This document shows, piece after piece, positions 43,091-53,890 of a DNA stretch of 64,000 nt (position 1 is the stretch's first letter; the number at the start of each line of letters is the position of its first letter). Under the pieces are notes generated by a model that saw only the letters and a list, made by a program, of their open reading frames with translations, made no database searches and had not been told where the DNA came from. Made by a program: the position numbers and the translations under genes. The DNA is from Delphinapterus leucas. Taxonomy: Eukaryota; Chordata; Mammalia; Artiodactyla; Monodontidae. The stretch is from NCBI RefSeq assembly GCF_002288925.2, contig NW_022098050.1, forward strand, positions 6,517,823-6,581,822. Reading direction: 5' to 3'.

Positions 43091-45371
43091 ATAAATTTTC
43101 TAAAAGTGGTTCTCAGGAAAGCTTGTTACTTCAATACTTGAGGTTCTTAATAAAAGAAAGTAAATATAGACACTAATAGGTACAGGATGTAAGACCTCAG
43201 ATACCCAACTCTTCCTCATCTTCCTTTGACATCTCTTTTTTTCCCCTTGAATAAAGATAGTGACATGGAGCAGGAGATTTAACCTCAAGACAATTTTACC
43301 TAGAAATCCCAAAGAAGTGATTGGTAATAAAATGTCCAGGAAATGGTCTTGAGAAGAAAGGGGCAGTGGTGAGGTTTCTGGGCACTGATATATGATGTCT
43401 TTTTAACTCCTTAAATCTCATTGCAAGTCGTAATCCAAGGTGCATGTATGTGTTTTGTACCTGTGGCAATACAATGGCCTAAATTATTTTTAGAATTCTA
43501 TAATCAAATGCTTCATTTTCAGAAATTTTAATCTACTTTTGGCTTTTCAAAGAACCTGAAAAAAAAAAGGTAGGTTCTGAAGCATGATATGAACCAAACT
43601 TGACTGACTCAAAGACGCTGAAATTCAAAATCTGACTGTCCTCAAAAATATCTTTGCCTCATCTAATCCAATGCTAAAGTTTCCCTTTCCCTAAACCTAC
43701 TAATTTCCCATCTGTTTTCCAATTGCCACTTCTGAGGTCATTCCAATTCTAATGACTGTCACCATGTTTCTATGGTGTGCATTTCTAGAAGAAAATGTCT
43801 ATCCAGTGCATTCAAGCCGATAGGGAAAGGCAAAAGCCAAAGGTGAAGTGTAGTGAAACTCTTATTGGCCGGTCCATTTAGTCATCAGAGCTTTCTTACA
43901 AAGCTAATCACTTTTCTGTGCTATTATAAATTTACAAACTTTGGACTTTAATTTCTGCTGTTTTTTTAATAGTTCTTGAGGAAAATACTCCCATGGTTTG
44001 CTGAGAAACCAGCTCATAGCAGCAAGTAGAGGATCTTCACACCCTGATTAAGGGTGGGACAGCCATGATTATAGCTGCTCGTGGTAGACTGCGAGGGCCT
44101 GAGCACAGTGCAACTGGAGACAGAGACAGGGCTGTGGCCAGATACCACATCCTGAAGAGAGCGGGGGTGCTCAGAGAACCTTGAACAAACCACAGCTTTG
44201 AGTAACAGGTCTCTGCTTCACTCCTCCTAAAGGTAACTACTGGCTCGGGTGTGCAATGAACTGGATGAAGGCTTCCACTGCACCCCAACCCCAACTCCCC
44301 CTTGAAGAAATAATTATCTTTTGAATGTGAAGTTCTAATGTGGACTACATAAGGCACGTCTTCTCTTCCTGCACACCAGCCTCCCAACGCTCTGAACTTC
44401 TGATGGGTCAGATAGAGTGCTTAAAAGGCCAACTGTCGCCATTTTAGAAGACACTAGCTTGGGTAGCCCCAAATAACCGTCTAGTTGAAGCACAATGATT
44501 CAGGTATGACTGAGCTGTCCTGTGTCTTCTGGGTTCTGGCTCTGAGGCAAGTTGAAAAGGGACCCTATCCTAACCCCAGTAATCCGTCAGGAAAGCTCTC
44601 ATGCACCCCTGCTGAATACAGCTCACCATGGATTGTCAAAGTAAATTATAGCATGCCCGCCCTTTGAACCTCAAACATCTCAAAAGCAGGAAACTCATAC
44701 AAGGCAGGACTTACACTCTGGGGAACTACTCTAACACCTCAAGGAGTAAATCATAAGGGTCTGAGCAGAACACTTAGGAAGCCAGTATTTGGCAATGATA
44801 TAGGAAGTAATTAGAATGGTTAGGCAAGAGCATTTAGACCTGGAAACAGAAGCAGAACTTTGAAGAGGAGAAGCATGGGAAAGATGAATGAGAACCAAAG
44901 AAAACTGTAGGTGACCTAAATGAGAAAAGTCCAAGGGGCCACTTTTACACAGAACTTGCAATTCTTGAAATTTCTGCCTGACAAGTTGTATTTCTGTTCA
45001 TTTTGTATTCTCTGACATTTACACCTTTTACCAATTGCAGTAATACTTCCCAGTATGTTAGGAAAATATAAATAAAAATTTCCTTATATTTCAATTAGGG
45101 AACTCAAAATCACTTAAATCATAAAGAATTTATACTGATATTGATGGGATAAAAATTAGCTTACTGAAGTCCAAAGTTTTCAAAGAAAGAAAAAAATTGG
45201 GCTTGATTTCTTCCAGTCAATTCTGCTACTTAAGAGTCTAGAAACGCTGTCTGAAATTAAAAGTATTCAAAACTTGATTCCAGTTTACTTACCATAAGGT
45301 ACCCTTATCGACTCTAGAGAAAAACCAGTAATTTCTGCTAAGGTAGAGGGTGAGGTTGAAAAAAAACCAGA

Positions 45372-45530
45372 CATGTGCCTTGAAGTTAATTTACTAGTTG
45401 TGTCACCTTGGGCATGCTATTTAACATCTTTGAGACTCAATTTCCTCATGGGTAAAACGGGGCTACTGCCACCCATCGCTAGGGCTCTTATTATATGTAA
45501 AATGTTCTGCCTGGTACTGGCACAGCATTG
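45372..45530 (+). mobile_element. MIR SINE relic, sense
   Basis: Core blocks TTACTAGTTGTGTCACCTTG, TTGAGACTCAATTTCCTCAT, GGTAAAACGGGGCTACTG and a 3' part TAAAATGTTCTGCCTGG. Confidence 0.8.
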
Positions 45531-45811
45531 TTGCTCACCATGCATTCTCTTCTCTTTCCTTTCGGTTCCTTTGGACTCTAAGAACCACTCTGATTTAGTT
45601 TTCTCCCTTTCTAACTCATAGAGCACTTAAAGTCTGTACCACACATCACATATTAATCTGAATCTTGGCTTGCTTCTGGAACCACTCCTGAATTTCCAGA
45701 GACCCTAAATTAGCTTGTGGTTGATATACTTCTGTGACTTCCACATGCCACTAGAAACACAGTAGGAACTCCAATAAATATTTGTGAATTGCACTGTTTA
45801 AGAAAAATACA

Positions 45812-46014
45812 GGGCTTCCCTGGTGGTGCAGTGGTTGAGAGTCCGCCTGCCGATGCAGGGGGCACGGGTTTGTGCCCCAGTCTGGGAAGATCCCACATGC
45901 TGCAGAGCAGCTGGGCCCGTGAGCCATGGCTGCCGAGCCTGCGCGTCTGGAGCCTGTGCTCCGCAACGGGAGAGGCCACAACAGTGAGAGGCCCGCGTAC
46001 CACAAAAAAAAAAA
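45812..46014 (+). mobile_element. CHR-type tRNA-derived SINE
   Basis: Full CHR body with several CpG-to-TpG/CpA changes (CATGCTGCAGAGCAGCTGG), so probably older than the others. A short A tail is followed by GAAAAGAAAACTACAG, close to the left flank AAGAAAAATACAG. Confidence 0.95.
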
Positions 46015-46175
46015 GAAAAGAAAACTACAGAGCACTAAAAAAAAATCAAAATAGAGGAAGAAATGGCGAACATTACACCTATCCAGGCATTCTTGCCCGA
46101 TAAATTATCAGTCATCTGACCATCGTTTTAAGCAGTACTTCTGACTCTTCTTTGGTTCAATGGTTGAGTGACATC

Positions 46176-46360
46176 TGTGGTAGCCAGCTTCCAAGATGGC
46201 TCCCAAAGACCATCACCTCCTGATATTTATCCCTCCCACACTGAATCACTGATGGCTTTGGGCGACCAACAGAATACTGCAGAAGTGACAGTGTTGACTT
46301 TAGAGGCTAGATCAAAAACAGGCATTGCAACTATGGCCTTGTTCTCTTTAACTACTTGCT
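46176..46360 (+). mobile_element. MaLR (MLT1-type) LTR 5' fragment
   Basis: TGTGGTAGCCAGCTTCCAAG, ATCACCTCCTGATATTTATC, GGCTTTGGGCGACCAACAG and GCAGAAGTGACAGTGTTGAC are MLT1-type 5' blocks. It runs into a MIR relic. Confidence 0.65.
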
Positions 46361-46540
46361 CTGTGAGGACAGTTGCCCATGACCTTGGGCAACTTATGCA
46401 ACTTTTCTGAGGTTCACTTTTCCTCACCTTGAAAATGAAGATATTTATTTCATAGTATTTAACAGGGTATTGTGAAGACTGAATAAGACGTGCATATAAA
46501 GCACGTAACAGGATGCCTGGCACATAATAGGCTTTCATTA
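46360..46540 (+). mobile_element. MIR SINE relic, sense
   Basis: ATGACCTTGGGCAACTTATG, TTCACTTTTCCTCACCTTG, GGGTATTGTGAAGACTG, AAAGCACGTAACAGGATGCC, and GGCACATAATAGGCTTTC. Confidence 0.8.
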
Positions 46541-46557
46541 AATGTGGCTAATACTGG

Positions 46558-46585
46558 TGTGGTGGTGGTAGTGGTGGTGGTAGAA
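46558..46585 (+). repeat. Short GTG/GTA trinucleotide repeat
   Basis: Irregular GGT units between the MIR and an L2 relic. Confidence 0.8.
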
Positions 46586-46599
46586 GCTGCAGTAGCAGC

Positions 46600-46745
46600 A
46601 ACTGACTGGCTGTGAGATGTGAAGGAAAGAGAGGAATCAAGGATGATTCCTAGGTTTTTGGCTTGAATAACTGAAGAAGTGATGGTGTCATCTACTGACT
46701 TCGGGGACAATAGAAGATAAGTTGTGGAGAGTAAGGACATTCTTT
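46600..46745 (-). mobile_element. L2 reverse-transcriptase C-terminal relic, antisense
   Basis: GGAATCAAGGATGATTCCTAG and TTTTTGGCTTGAATAACTG are L2 blocks. The minus-strand frame keeps NLGIILDSSLSFTSH, matching the conserved region after the RT domain of L2/CR1 elements. Confidence 0.75.
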
Positions 46746-48051
46746 TTTCTTGGACCGAAGGTACTTATTAAGCCTCAAACAGGTAATACTAAAATTATCT
46801 TTCAATCACTTATAAACAGGATTCCTTTTCCATTCTTTCTTCTCTAAATTATTTTGAAGTATTTTTTTGTTCTAAATAATTCCTTCCTGGAACATGAAAA
46901 ATTGTTGAAGTAAAAATGATAGGAATTCCAGAGGTCAAATTACTCTGCAGTCAATGGCCATGTACCCCTGGATGAACCACTGTTCTTAATTAAATGATGG
47001 CAAGCACTGCAAATGCAAAGATGAATAACAGCAGAACAAAATCCAGACACTCAGGTAGTCCTCACTTTTGTTTTACAGAGAAGTATTAGCAAACATTAGG
47101 AAGGATATATGCAATCAACAAGAAATAAGATAAGCATCAGGGGTTATGAGAATTGGCAAAGTACGTTTTTTAATTTTAAATGAAGATTTACTGATAACTA
47201 AAGTGCTCGAGCTTGATGAAATTAGATTTCTGTTCCCATTCTCAGACTCCCACTGGTTTAACTACCCAAGGAAGGGTAATGTGTGATGCAGGCCTGGCTC
47301 CTCAGCTGTACACACTTAGCTTTCATTTAGTTAATAGTTCATAGACTGATTAAACAATACTATACATAAAATTGGTTTCACAATTCTTTATATTGTAATA
47401 TAACTATTGATTTTATTTGAGGCATATTTGGTCTTCGGATTCTGGCGCTTTCCAGGATTCCCCAAAGTCATTATGAAATACTCCAAACAATGTACTACTT
47501 TGAATCTGAATGGAGGCAGCACAGGACAATTTGAAGTAGAATAAGTTAGTTCATTAGTTAACCAAGGTGAGACCCAAACCCCTGAATGCACTGCTCTGGG
47601 CCTCACTTCTTTATCCCCCAGCTCTATGATATTTGATTCCAGTAACCTGCTGAAGTAAGAAAACTTTGCATTTAGTTTCTCTTTATTTGTGATAAAGCTG
47701 AATTGCAAATAAGCCATCCACAACGATTTTACAGACAGGTTTGTACCAATATTTTATTGGGTTACTATGGAGTGGTTCCCTCTACCACTGTATTGTACAA
47801 AACTAACTAGTCGTGGGGATTAAACCTTTGAACTTAACTTCTGCTAAGCATGCTAATGAAGTTAAATGAGGTGTACCGGTTCATGAAATAATCAAAAGGA
47901 AGCACAGTATATATACTGTCCACTAATTTCCTCCCACTATAGAAATAGAGAAATGAGTTTGGTTTTTTTTTGAGAAGGTAGTTGCTACATTTACCGTTAA
48001 CTACTGAATTTCTTCAATACTCTGTTTAATTTCCTTTTCTTCCCACTGCAG

Positions 48052-48191
48052 TTCGTGTCATGCAAGAATCTATTCACGCTGACTAAAACTGAAAGATAAT
48101 GGAAGAGTGATGATCAGAGAATTTAAAATCTGAAATTTAGCATCACCACCCTGAACAACAGAGCCTTGGTTGGCATAAACTACTCATACAG
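48052..48191 (+). other. GPR82: Candidate non-coding 5' exon of GPR82
   Basis: A strong plus-strand acceptor (a pyrimidine-rich run from about 48021 ending CCCACTGCAG, AG at 48050-48051) is followed 140 bases later by a near-perfect donor, CATACAG then GTAAGA (GT at 48192-48193). No long frame runs through it. It lies 3.5 kb upstream of the GPR82 coding exon, on the right strand. From memory, mammalian GPR82 has upstream non-coding exons. This is inference from splice signals only. Confidence 0.45.
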
Positions 48192-49002
48192 GTAAGACTG
48201 ATCACTTTTAACTTAAAAGTTAACTCTATAAAAACTCTAACAGGACTAAACTTTTTAAGTTTTGAAAGCTGATCATTAAGAAAGGTCAGCATATTAATTA
48301 TGTAGATAATCGTTAGTAACTGAAGTTAGAATTGTAGACTGCTTTCATTTGTCAAATTAGCAGAGGCACAATGTGTTACAGGAGTGATTCAAGATAAGAC
48401 AATCTGCTGAGAGGAATGCAGTCTTGTACACATTCTCTGGAGAGCAATCCTGTATATATAATGTGATTGTTATTTGATTTTTTAAGCTTTAGAGTATTTT
48501 CTAAATTTTAGAAAATAATTATCTAGCAGTTTTATAATCAAACTTTACCTTTAAAGGAGAGGTACACAGTAGATACAAATTTGATGTTTGGGAAGCTAAA
48601 GATGGTCAACTAGTTGTCATTTGTTATAGTGAAGGTTCCTATAGAGTTTCGATGTCATCTGTCTGATAAAGCTAGCCTCCGTGAAAGTCTTTTTACCCCT
48701 CTTCTGTTCTGAAGCATTTGCTAGTAGAAAAGCAAGGCAATGGTAATGAATAATATGAGATAACAGATGCTCTATGTGGTGGTCTAGTTTAAAAAAAAAA
48801 AAGGAATACTATCCATTAATACGGAAGCACCACCTTTATAGATTTTAGTACATAATGCATTATCTACACAAGGCAGCGGCTAGTGTTTTTAACATCATCA
48901 TAAAAGGAAGCTCCATTCCTTATGTAAAATAAAAATTTACTTTGATCAGATAATTTTTTCTTAAGAAATAAACTGGCTAATTTCACTCTCTGACTGATTT
49001 TT

Positions 49003-50207
49003 TTTAAACATCTTTATTGGAGTATAATTGCTTTACATTGCTGTGTTAGTTTCTGCTGTATAACAAAGTGAATCAGCTATATGTACACATATATCCCCAT
49101 ACCTCCTCCCTCTTGCATCTCCCTCCCACCCTCCCTATCCCACCCCTCCAGGTGATCACAAAGCACCGAGCTGATCTCCCTGTGCTATTTGGCTGCTTCC
49201 CACTAGCTATCTATTTTACATTTGGTAGTGTATATATGTCCATGCCACTCTCTCACTGCGTCCCTGATTGCTCTTTTCCTGGGCAAGGTTAGTCCATTAA
49301 TATTTATTTTGATGATTTCTATAATCTTGCTTTTGAAAAATATTTATTCCATATTTTAATTGATTTTTTTCTTCATTTTTGTTCCATCCCCCCACCCCCC
49401 AGTAAATTAGAATTTCAGCACTCTATTCCTATTTTTTAGGTGGTTACCTTGAAATTTTGTCATGCATATTTAACCCGACATATACTAAAGTGAAACAGTA
49501 TGTTAATCCCACTGCCAAAGAATACAAAGGCACTGGAACATCAAGTTAGATCCCAGTCTTGACTTGCGTATTATTCTTGTCCAGCACTTTCGTTCTGTCC
49601 TGTTTTAAATCCACAAATTTGAAATTACTCTTAAAATACATGACTATTTTGGTTTGGATTTACATAAATGTTTACGATTTTATTTGCTCATCATTCCTTT
49701 TTGCATTGCAGACCATCCTTTGGGGAGCATTTTTCTTTCTTCCTAAACTACATCCTTTAAAGTTCCTTTAGTGATAGTCTCTTGTTGATAAGCTCCCTCA
49801 GGTGGTGTTTATCTGTAAATATTTCATTTCAGCCTCAATCTTTTTTTTTTAACATCTTTATTGGAGTATAATTGCTTTATAATGTTGTGTTAGTTTCTTC
49901 TGTATAACAAAATGGATCAGCTATATGTATACATATATCCCCATATCCCCTCCCTCTTGCGTCTCCCTTCCACCCTCCCTATCCCACCCCTCTAGGTGGT
50001 CACAAAGCACGGAGCTGATCTCCCCATGCGATGCAGCTACTTCCCACTAGCTATCTATTTTTACATTTGGTAGTGTATATATGTCAATGCTACTCCCTCA
50101 CTTCGTCCCAGCTTAACCCTCCCCCTCCCCGTGTCCTCAAGTCCATTCTCTACCTCTGCGTCTTTATTCCTGTCCTGCCCCTAGGTTCTTCAGAACCATT
50201 TTTTTTA
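49003..50207 (-). mobile_element. Composite antisense L1 insertion with two L1 3' ends
   Basis: Two near-identical antisense L1 3' ends (about 49003-49275 and 49842-50207) share AACATCTTTATTGGAGTATA, CACAAAGCAC and ACTAGCTATCTATTTT. Between them lie about 560 bp of older L1-like and unassigned sequence. The whole unit is flanked by TCTGACTGATTTTT at 48989-49002 and 50208-50221; no inner duplication is seen. Confidence 0.75.
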
Positions 50208-51691
50208 TCTGACTGATTTTTAAATCAATTCCAATTTGCCAGGCTGTACTGGATTCAGATACAAACTCACTCTGAAGCATATGGACCGTTTTCTAAATAA
50301 AAATTGCAAAGCAACAAAATAAAATGATAAAGACACTGGTAGACATTAAGGGTCTTAGTACTTGAACCTAGAGATACTCAAGCTTTCAAGCCTTTGGGTG
50401 AAGATTGGTTTAAAAAGTTATTTCAAAATTATAATGGTATATTTTGGGAAAAAATCCCTATTTCTATAATCTAAGATGCAGAAAATATAATCATGATTCT
50501 GAAGAGGGGTGGAGAGTAAAATATTCCTGAGGGGCTGGGGGCATATAAGAATCTCAGAAGGCGGTAGGTAGTAAAAAGTTTTGTGTTTATCAAAAGAGAG
50601 AATGAGAAGAAAAAGATTGAGAATCCCTATTCTAGATTATAAAAGAGTGGAGAATGTGGTACTTAGAAAGGTATGGTGAAAAATACAGAGAAATGAAGCA
50701 CATTCTGAATAGAGCTCATGATTTTTATTTGACCAGAATCCAAAAAGTTTTCTTACTTCCACCTGAAAGAAGTAAAGGCATGAGAAAAATAAGAATGAAA
50801 AGGAGTTTGTATTTGTACCTTTTGAAGCAAGAAATATTTAAAAATAAGACATTAAAAAAGCAAAATCACATCTGCATTTATACTGTGATTAAAACATCTT
50901 CTAAAAAAAAACTTCTCTGAAAAACCAAGATACTAAATTACACACAAAGACACATGAGGGTGCTCTAACCAACAAGCAGTAGCAACTACAGTTTTGACAC
51001 AGAATCTTAAACTAGATTTTTATTGAAGTATGATAGATTATCATTAAATATTTGAAACAAGAAATTACTGATGCCATTTGGTAAAGACCCTGGGATTCTG
51101 GTGTCCATCCTTGGTCACTACACTTTCCTTCGAGTGTTTATGTAGAATTAAGTTTACTTCTGAAATATGAAAAGTGACTTTTCTAATAGTATTAGATTAT
51201 ACAGAAGTTCTTTAGCCATGAAAAGACACCATTTTGAAAAGTATTTATGTACAATTAACGTGGTAATTAAAAATCGGTCTTCTATTAACATGGCCACAAA
51301 ATACTTTTGCAACACTTTCCTTTGGCTGGTATGTGCCTTAAAATTGTTTAAATTATCTTTCTAGGCTAAAAATCAGTTGTCATTTACAAACTGCCTTAAA
51401 ATCTAATATAAGAATTATAAATTTCTCTAGTATAAAATAATAAATCTCAGGCATTTAACTATTTCTATCAAATTTTGTTTTTTAGACAAAGGCACCATCC
51501 ACAATAATCAACTTTCTTTTATTTCAATTGGACAATCGTGATTAGAAAAGGTGAGACGGCATCTATACTTTCCCTTTTCATCCAATATATTTATGTTACT
51601 ATTTTATTTTATCCAATGCTTTATAAAAAAAACTATTTAGCTGAAATACCATCTATAATTTTAATACTAAATGTCTGCAATTCTGTTCTAG

Positions 51692-51725
51692 TTCCTGTGG
51701 CAAAATTCAAGGAAATCTGATATAA
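51692..51725 (+). other. GPR82: Candidate 5' UTR start (splice acceptor) of the GPR82 coding exon
   Basis: TGCAATTCTGTTCTAG ends with its AG at 51690-51691, leaving a 34-nt leader before the ATG. An alternative acceptor is TTTGTTTTTTAG (AG at 51484-51485), giving a 240-nt leader that would hold several upstream ATGs. The arrangement resembles that of GPR34, where the acceptor also lies just before the start codon. Confidence 0.45.
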
Positions 51726-52736
51726 ATGAGTAACAACTCAACATGTATTCAACCATCCATGATCTCTTCCATGGCTTTACCGATCATTTATACCTTCCTT
51801 TGTATCACTGGTCTCTTTGGAAATTCTCTCTCTCAGTGGGTATTTTTAACAAAAATAGCTAAGAAAACACCAACGCACATCTACCTAGTACATCTTGTGA
51901 CTGCAAACTTGCTTGTGTGCAGTGCCATGCCTTTCATGGGTATCTATTTCCTGAAAGGTTTTCAATGGGAATATCAATCTGCGCAATGCAGGGTGGTCAA
52001 TTTTTTGGGAACTCTATCCATGCATGTAAGTATGTTTGTCAGCCTCTTAATTTTAAGTTGGATTGCCATAAGCCGCTATGCTACCTTAATGAAAAAGGAT
52101 TCCACACAAGAGACCACTTCGTGCTACGAGAAAATATTTTATGGCCAGTTACTGAAAAAATTTCGCCAGCCCAACTTTGCTAGAAAACTATGTGCTTACA
52201 TATGGGTAGTTGCTCTAGGCATAATTATTCCAATTATCATATACTACTCAGTTGTGGAGGCCACAGAAGGAGAAGAGATCCTGTGCTACAATCCGCAGAT
52301 GGAACTAGGAGCCATGATCTCTCAGACTGCAGGCCTCATTGGAACCACATTTATTGGATTTTCATTTTTAGTCGTACTAACATCATATTACTCTTTTGTC
52401 AACCATCTGAGAAAAATAAGGACCTGCACATCCATTACAGAGAAAGATTTGACTTATAGCTCGGTGAAAAGGCACCTTTTGGTCATCCAGATTCTACTAA
52501 TAGTTTGCTTCCTTCCATATAGCATTTTTAAACCCATTTTTTTTGTTCTACACCAAGGAGCGGACTGTCAGCAATTGAATTATTTAATTGAGATAAAAAA
52601 CATCCTCACCTGTCTTGCATCAGCCAGAAGTAGCACAGACCCCATTATATTTCTTTTTTTAGATAAAACATTCAAGAAGACACTATATGATCTCTTTACA
52701 AAATCTGAGTCACCACATATACAACCCTCTGGTTGA
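51726..52736 (+). CDS. GPR82: GPR82, orphan class A GPCR
   Basis: Single-exon coding region, 336 aa, the usual length of the family. Known: GPR82 is an orphan receptor near the P2Y12-like group, and no ligand is established. Seen: a short N-terminus with an NST sequon at residue 4; TM1 with GN at 32-33; TM2 LVTANLLV with N61 where most class A receptors have Asp; C88 and C187 for the TM3-loop 2 disulfide; SRY at 116-118 instead of DRY; a long second intracellular loop (about 119-153); TM6 CFLPYSIF at 261-268; TM7 DPIIF at 305-309 instead of NPxxY. The ATG has T at -3, a weak context, but family length and the upstream stop support it. It lies on the strand opposite CASK, 21.5 kb downstream of GPR34 and in the same orientation. 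Confidence 0.98.
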   Translation: MSNNSTCIQPSMISSMALPIIYTFLCITGLFGNSLSQWVFLTKIAKKTPTHIYLVHLVTANLLVCSAMPFMGIYFLKGFQWEYQSAQCRVVNFLGTLSMHVSMFVSLLILSWIAISRYATLMKKDSTQETTSCYEKIFYGQLLKKFRQPNFARKLCAYIWVVALGIIIPIIIYYSVVEATEGEEILCYNPQMELGAMISQTAGLIGTTFIGFSFLVVLTSYYSFVNHLRKIRTCTSITEKDLTYSSVKRHLLVIQILLIVCFLPYSIFKPIFFVLHQGADCQQLNYLIEIKNILTCLASARSSTDPIIFLFLDKTFKKTLYDLFTKSESPHIQPSG

Positions 52737-53374
52737 TTTCTGAATGGAAAACACCACCAAACAGAAAAGTGTTCATATGAGTCTATTAGGGACCCTAAAT
52801 TACATGATTAACAGGTCATAGCTTGGTTGATAATAGGCACCAAGAAAATCTCTTTGGTTTTTAAAAATAAACAAACAAGCAAATATAAAACTCACTTTAC
52901 GGTTCTACTTATAGTGAAAGTTGAGATGGCAGAGAGTTAAGAGGCAAAAGTCAAGCATATTGAAAGGATCCCACTGCATATAAAACCAACAGACCATTTT
53001 CTGTTGAAACTCAACCATGGATGCTTCTATTCAAAACACAATACGTCACGACTATAGGATAAAGAAGCAAATGGTTTATGACTTTTCTACTTTTTGGGAG
53101 TTAGAATACAAGGGTCCATCTATGGGTAATGTCTTGTTGGTAGCTTTAAAAATGAGTAAAAGAAAAAAGTGAGTAAGAAGTTTCCTCATTTAAGTCCTAT
53201 CTAAATGTATGAATAATGTACTACAAAAATCCAAGGTTTTATTTCATAAACACATTATTTATTTGGTGTTATCTGGTTCATGATCCTGGGAGAAGCAACA
53301 TTCATTGATTCCAGTATTTATTAAGTAGATGTTATTTATAAATATGCTTAAATATTTGGATTAGGCTTTGTCAA

Positions 53375-53515
53375 AATAAAAATGAATATAATGTCATTAC
53401 ATGCTGATCTTCATCACGTTTTATATATTTTCCTCTGTATCCAATATAAATAATGTTATTAATGACAAACAGTACCTAGCATGTAAATATGTTTAATTAA
53501 TTTCTGTGAAATAAA
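53375..53515 (+). other. GPR82: Candidate polyadenylation signals for GPR82
   Basis: AATAAA occurs at 53375-53380 and 53510-53515, and earlier at 52866-52871, in AT-rich sequence after the stop codon and before the MIR relic that starts near 53525. The choice among them is not decided by the sequence. Confidence 0.3.
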
Positions 53516-53524
53516 TGAATGAAT

Positions 53525-53715
53525 GATAGGCAGTATAATAGTATCGTCGTTGCAAGACTGGTCTCTGGAGTTAGAGTCCCTAGATTCAATACTAGTTCCA
53601 CCTCTTATTTAGCTGGACAATCTTAGGCAAATCACCCACTTTAAGTGTTAAGTTCTTCATTTGTAGAGTGAAAAAATACTATGTAATTCATAAGTACTAT
53701 GATTAAACCAGATGA
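53525..53715 (+). mobile_element. MIR SINE relic, sense
   Basis: GGCAGTATAATAGTATCG, GTCTCTGGAGTTAGAGTCCC, GATTCAATACTAGTTCC, CTTAGGCAAATCACCC, GTTCTTCATTTGTAGAGTG. Confidence 0.8.
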
Positions 53716-53890
53716 TGTTACTATTATGAGTAGCTATCCTTTACTAAGTACTTGCTATTGTGCCAGGCACTCTGCTCACATGCTTCACATGTATTATTTG
53801 AATCATCACAACCCTAATGTATGCCAATTTACTGATGAAAACACTGAAGTGCATAGTTAAATAAGTCACCCAAATTTTCTCCAATATCTA
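53716..53890 (-). mobile_element. MIR SINE relic, antisense
   Basis: Reverse order: CTTTACTAAGTACTTGC, GTGCCAGGCACTCTGCTCAC, ATGTATTATTTGAATCATCA, TTTACTGATGAAAACACTGA, ATAAGTCACCCAAATTTTC. It lies head to head with the preceding MIR. Confidence 0.7.

Noticed and set aside
44037..44387. 116-codon minus-strand frame
   Set aside because: No recognisable domain and no repeat match I can name; Gly/Ser/Cys-rich random-like composition.
51538..51720. 60-codon frame directly upstream of GPR82
   Set aside because: It begins at a GTG, not an ATG, and shows no family resemblance; only shorter ATG frames exist there, noted as possible upstream frames.
51917..52459. Two frames of 88-89 codons overlapping GPR82
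   Set aside because: Out-of-frame shadows of the GPR82 coding region.
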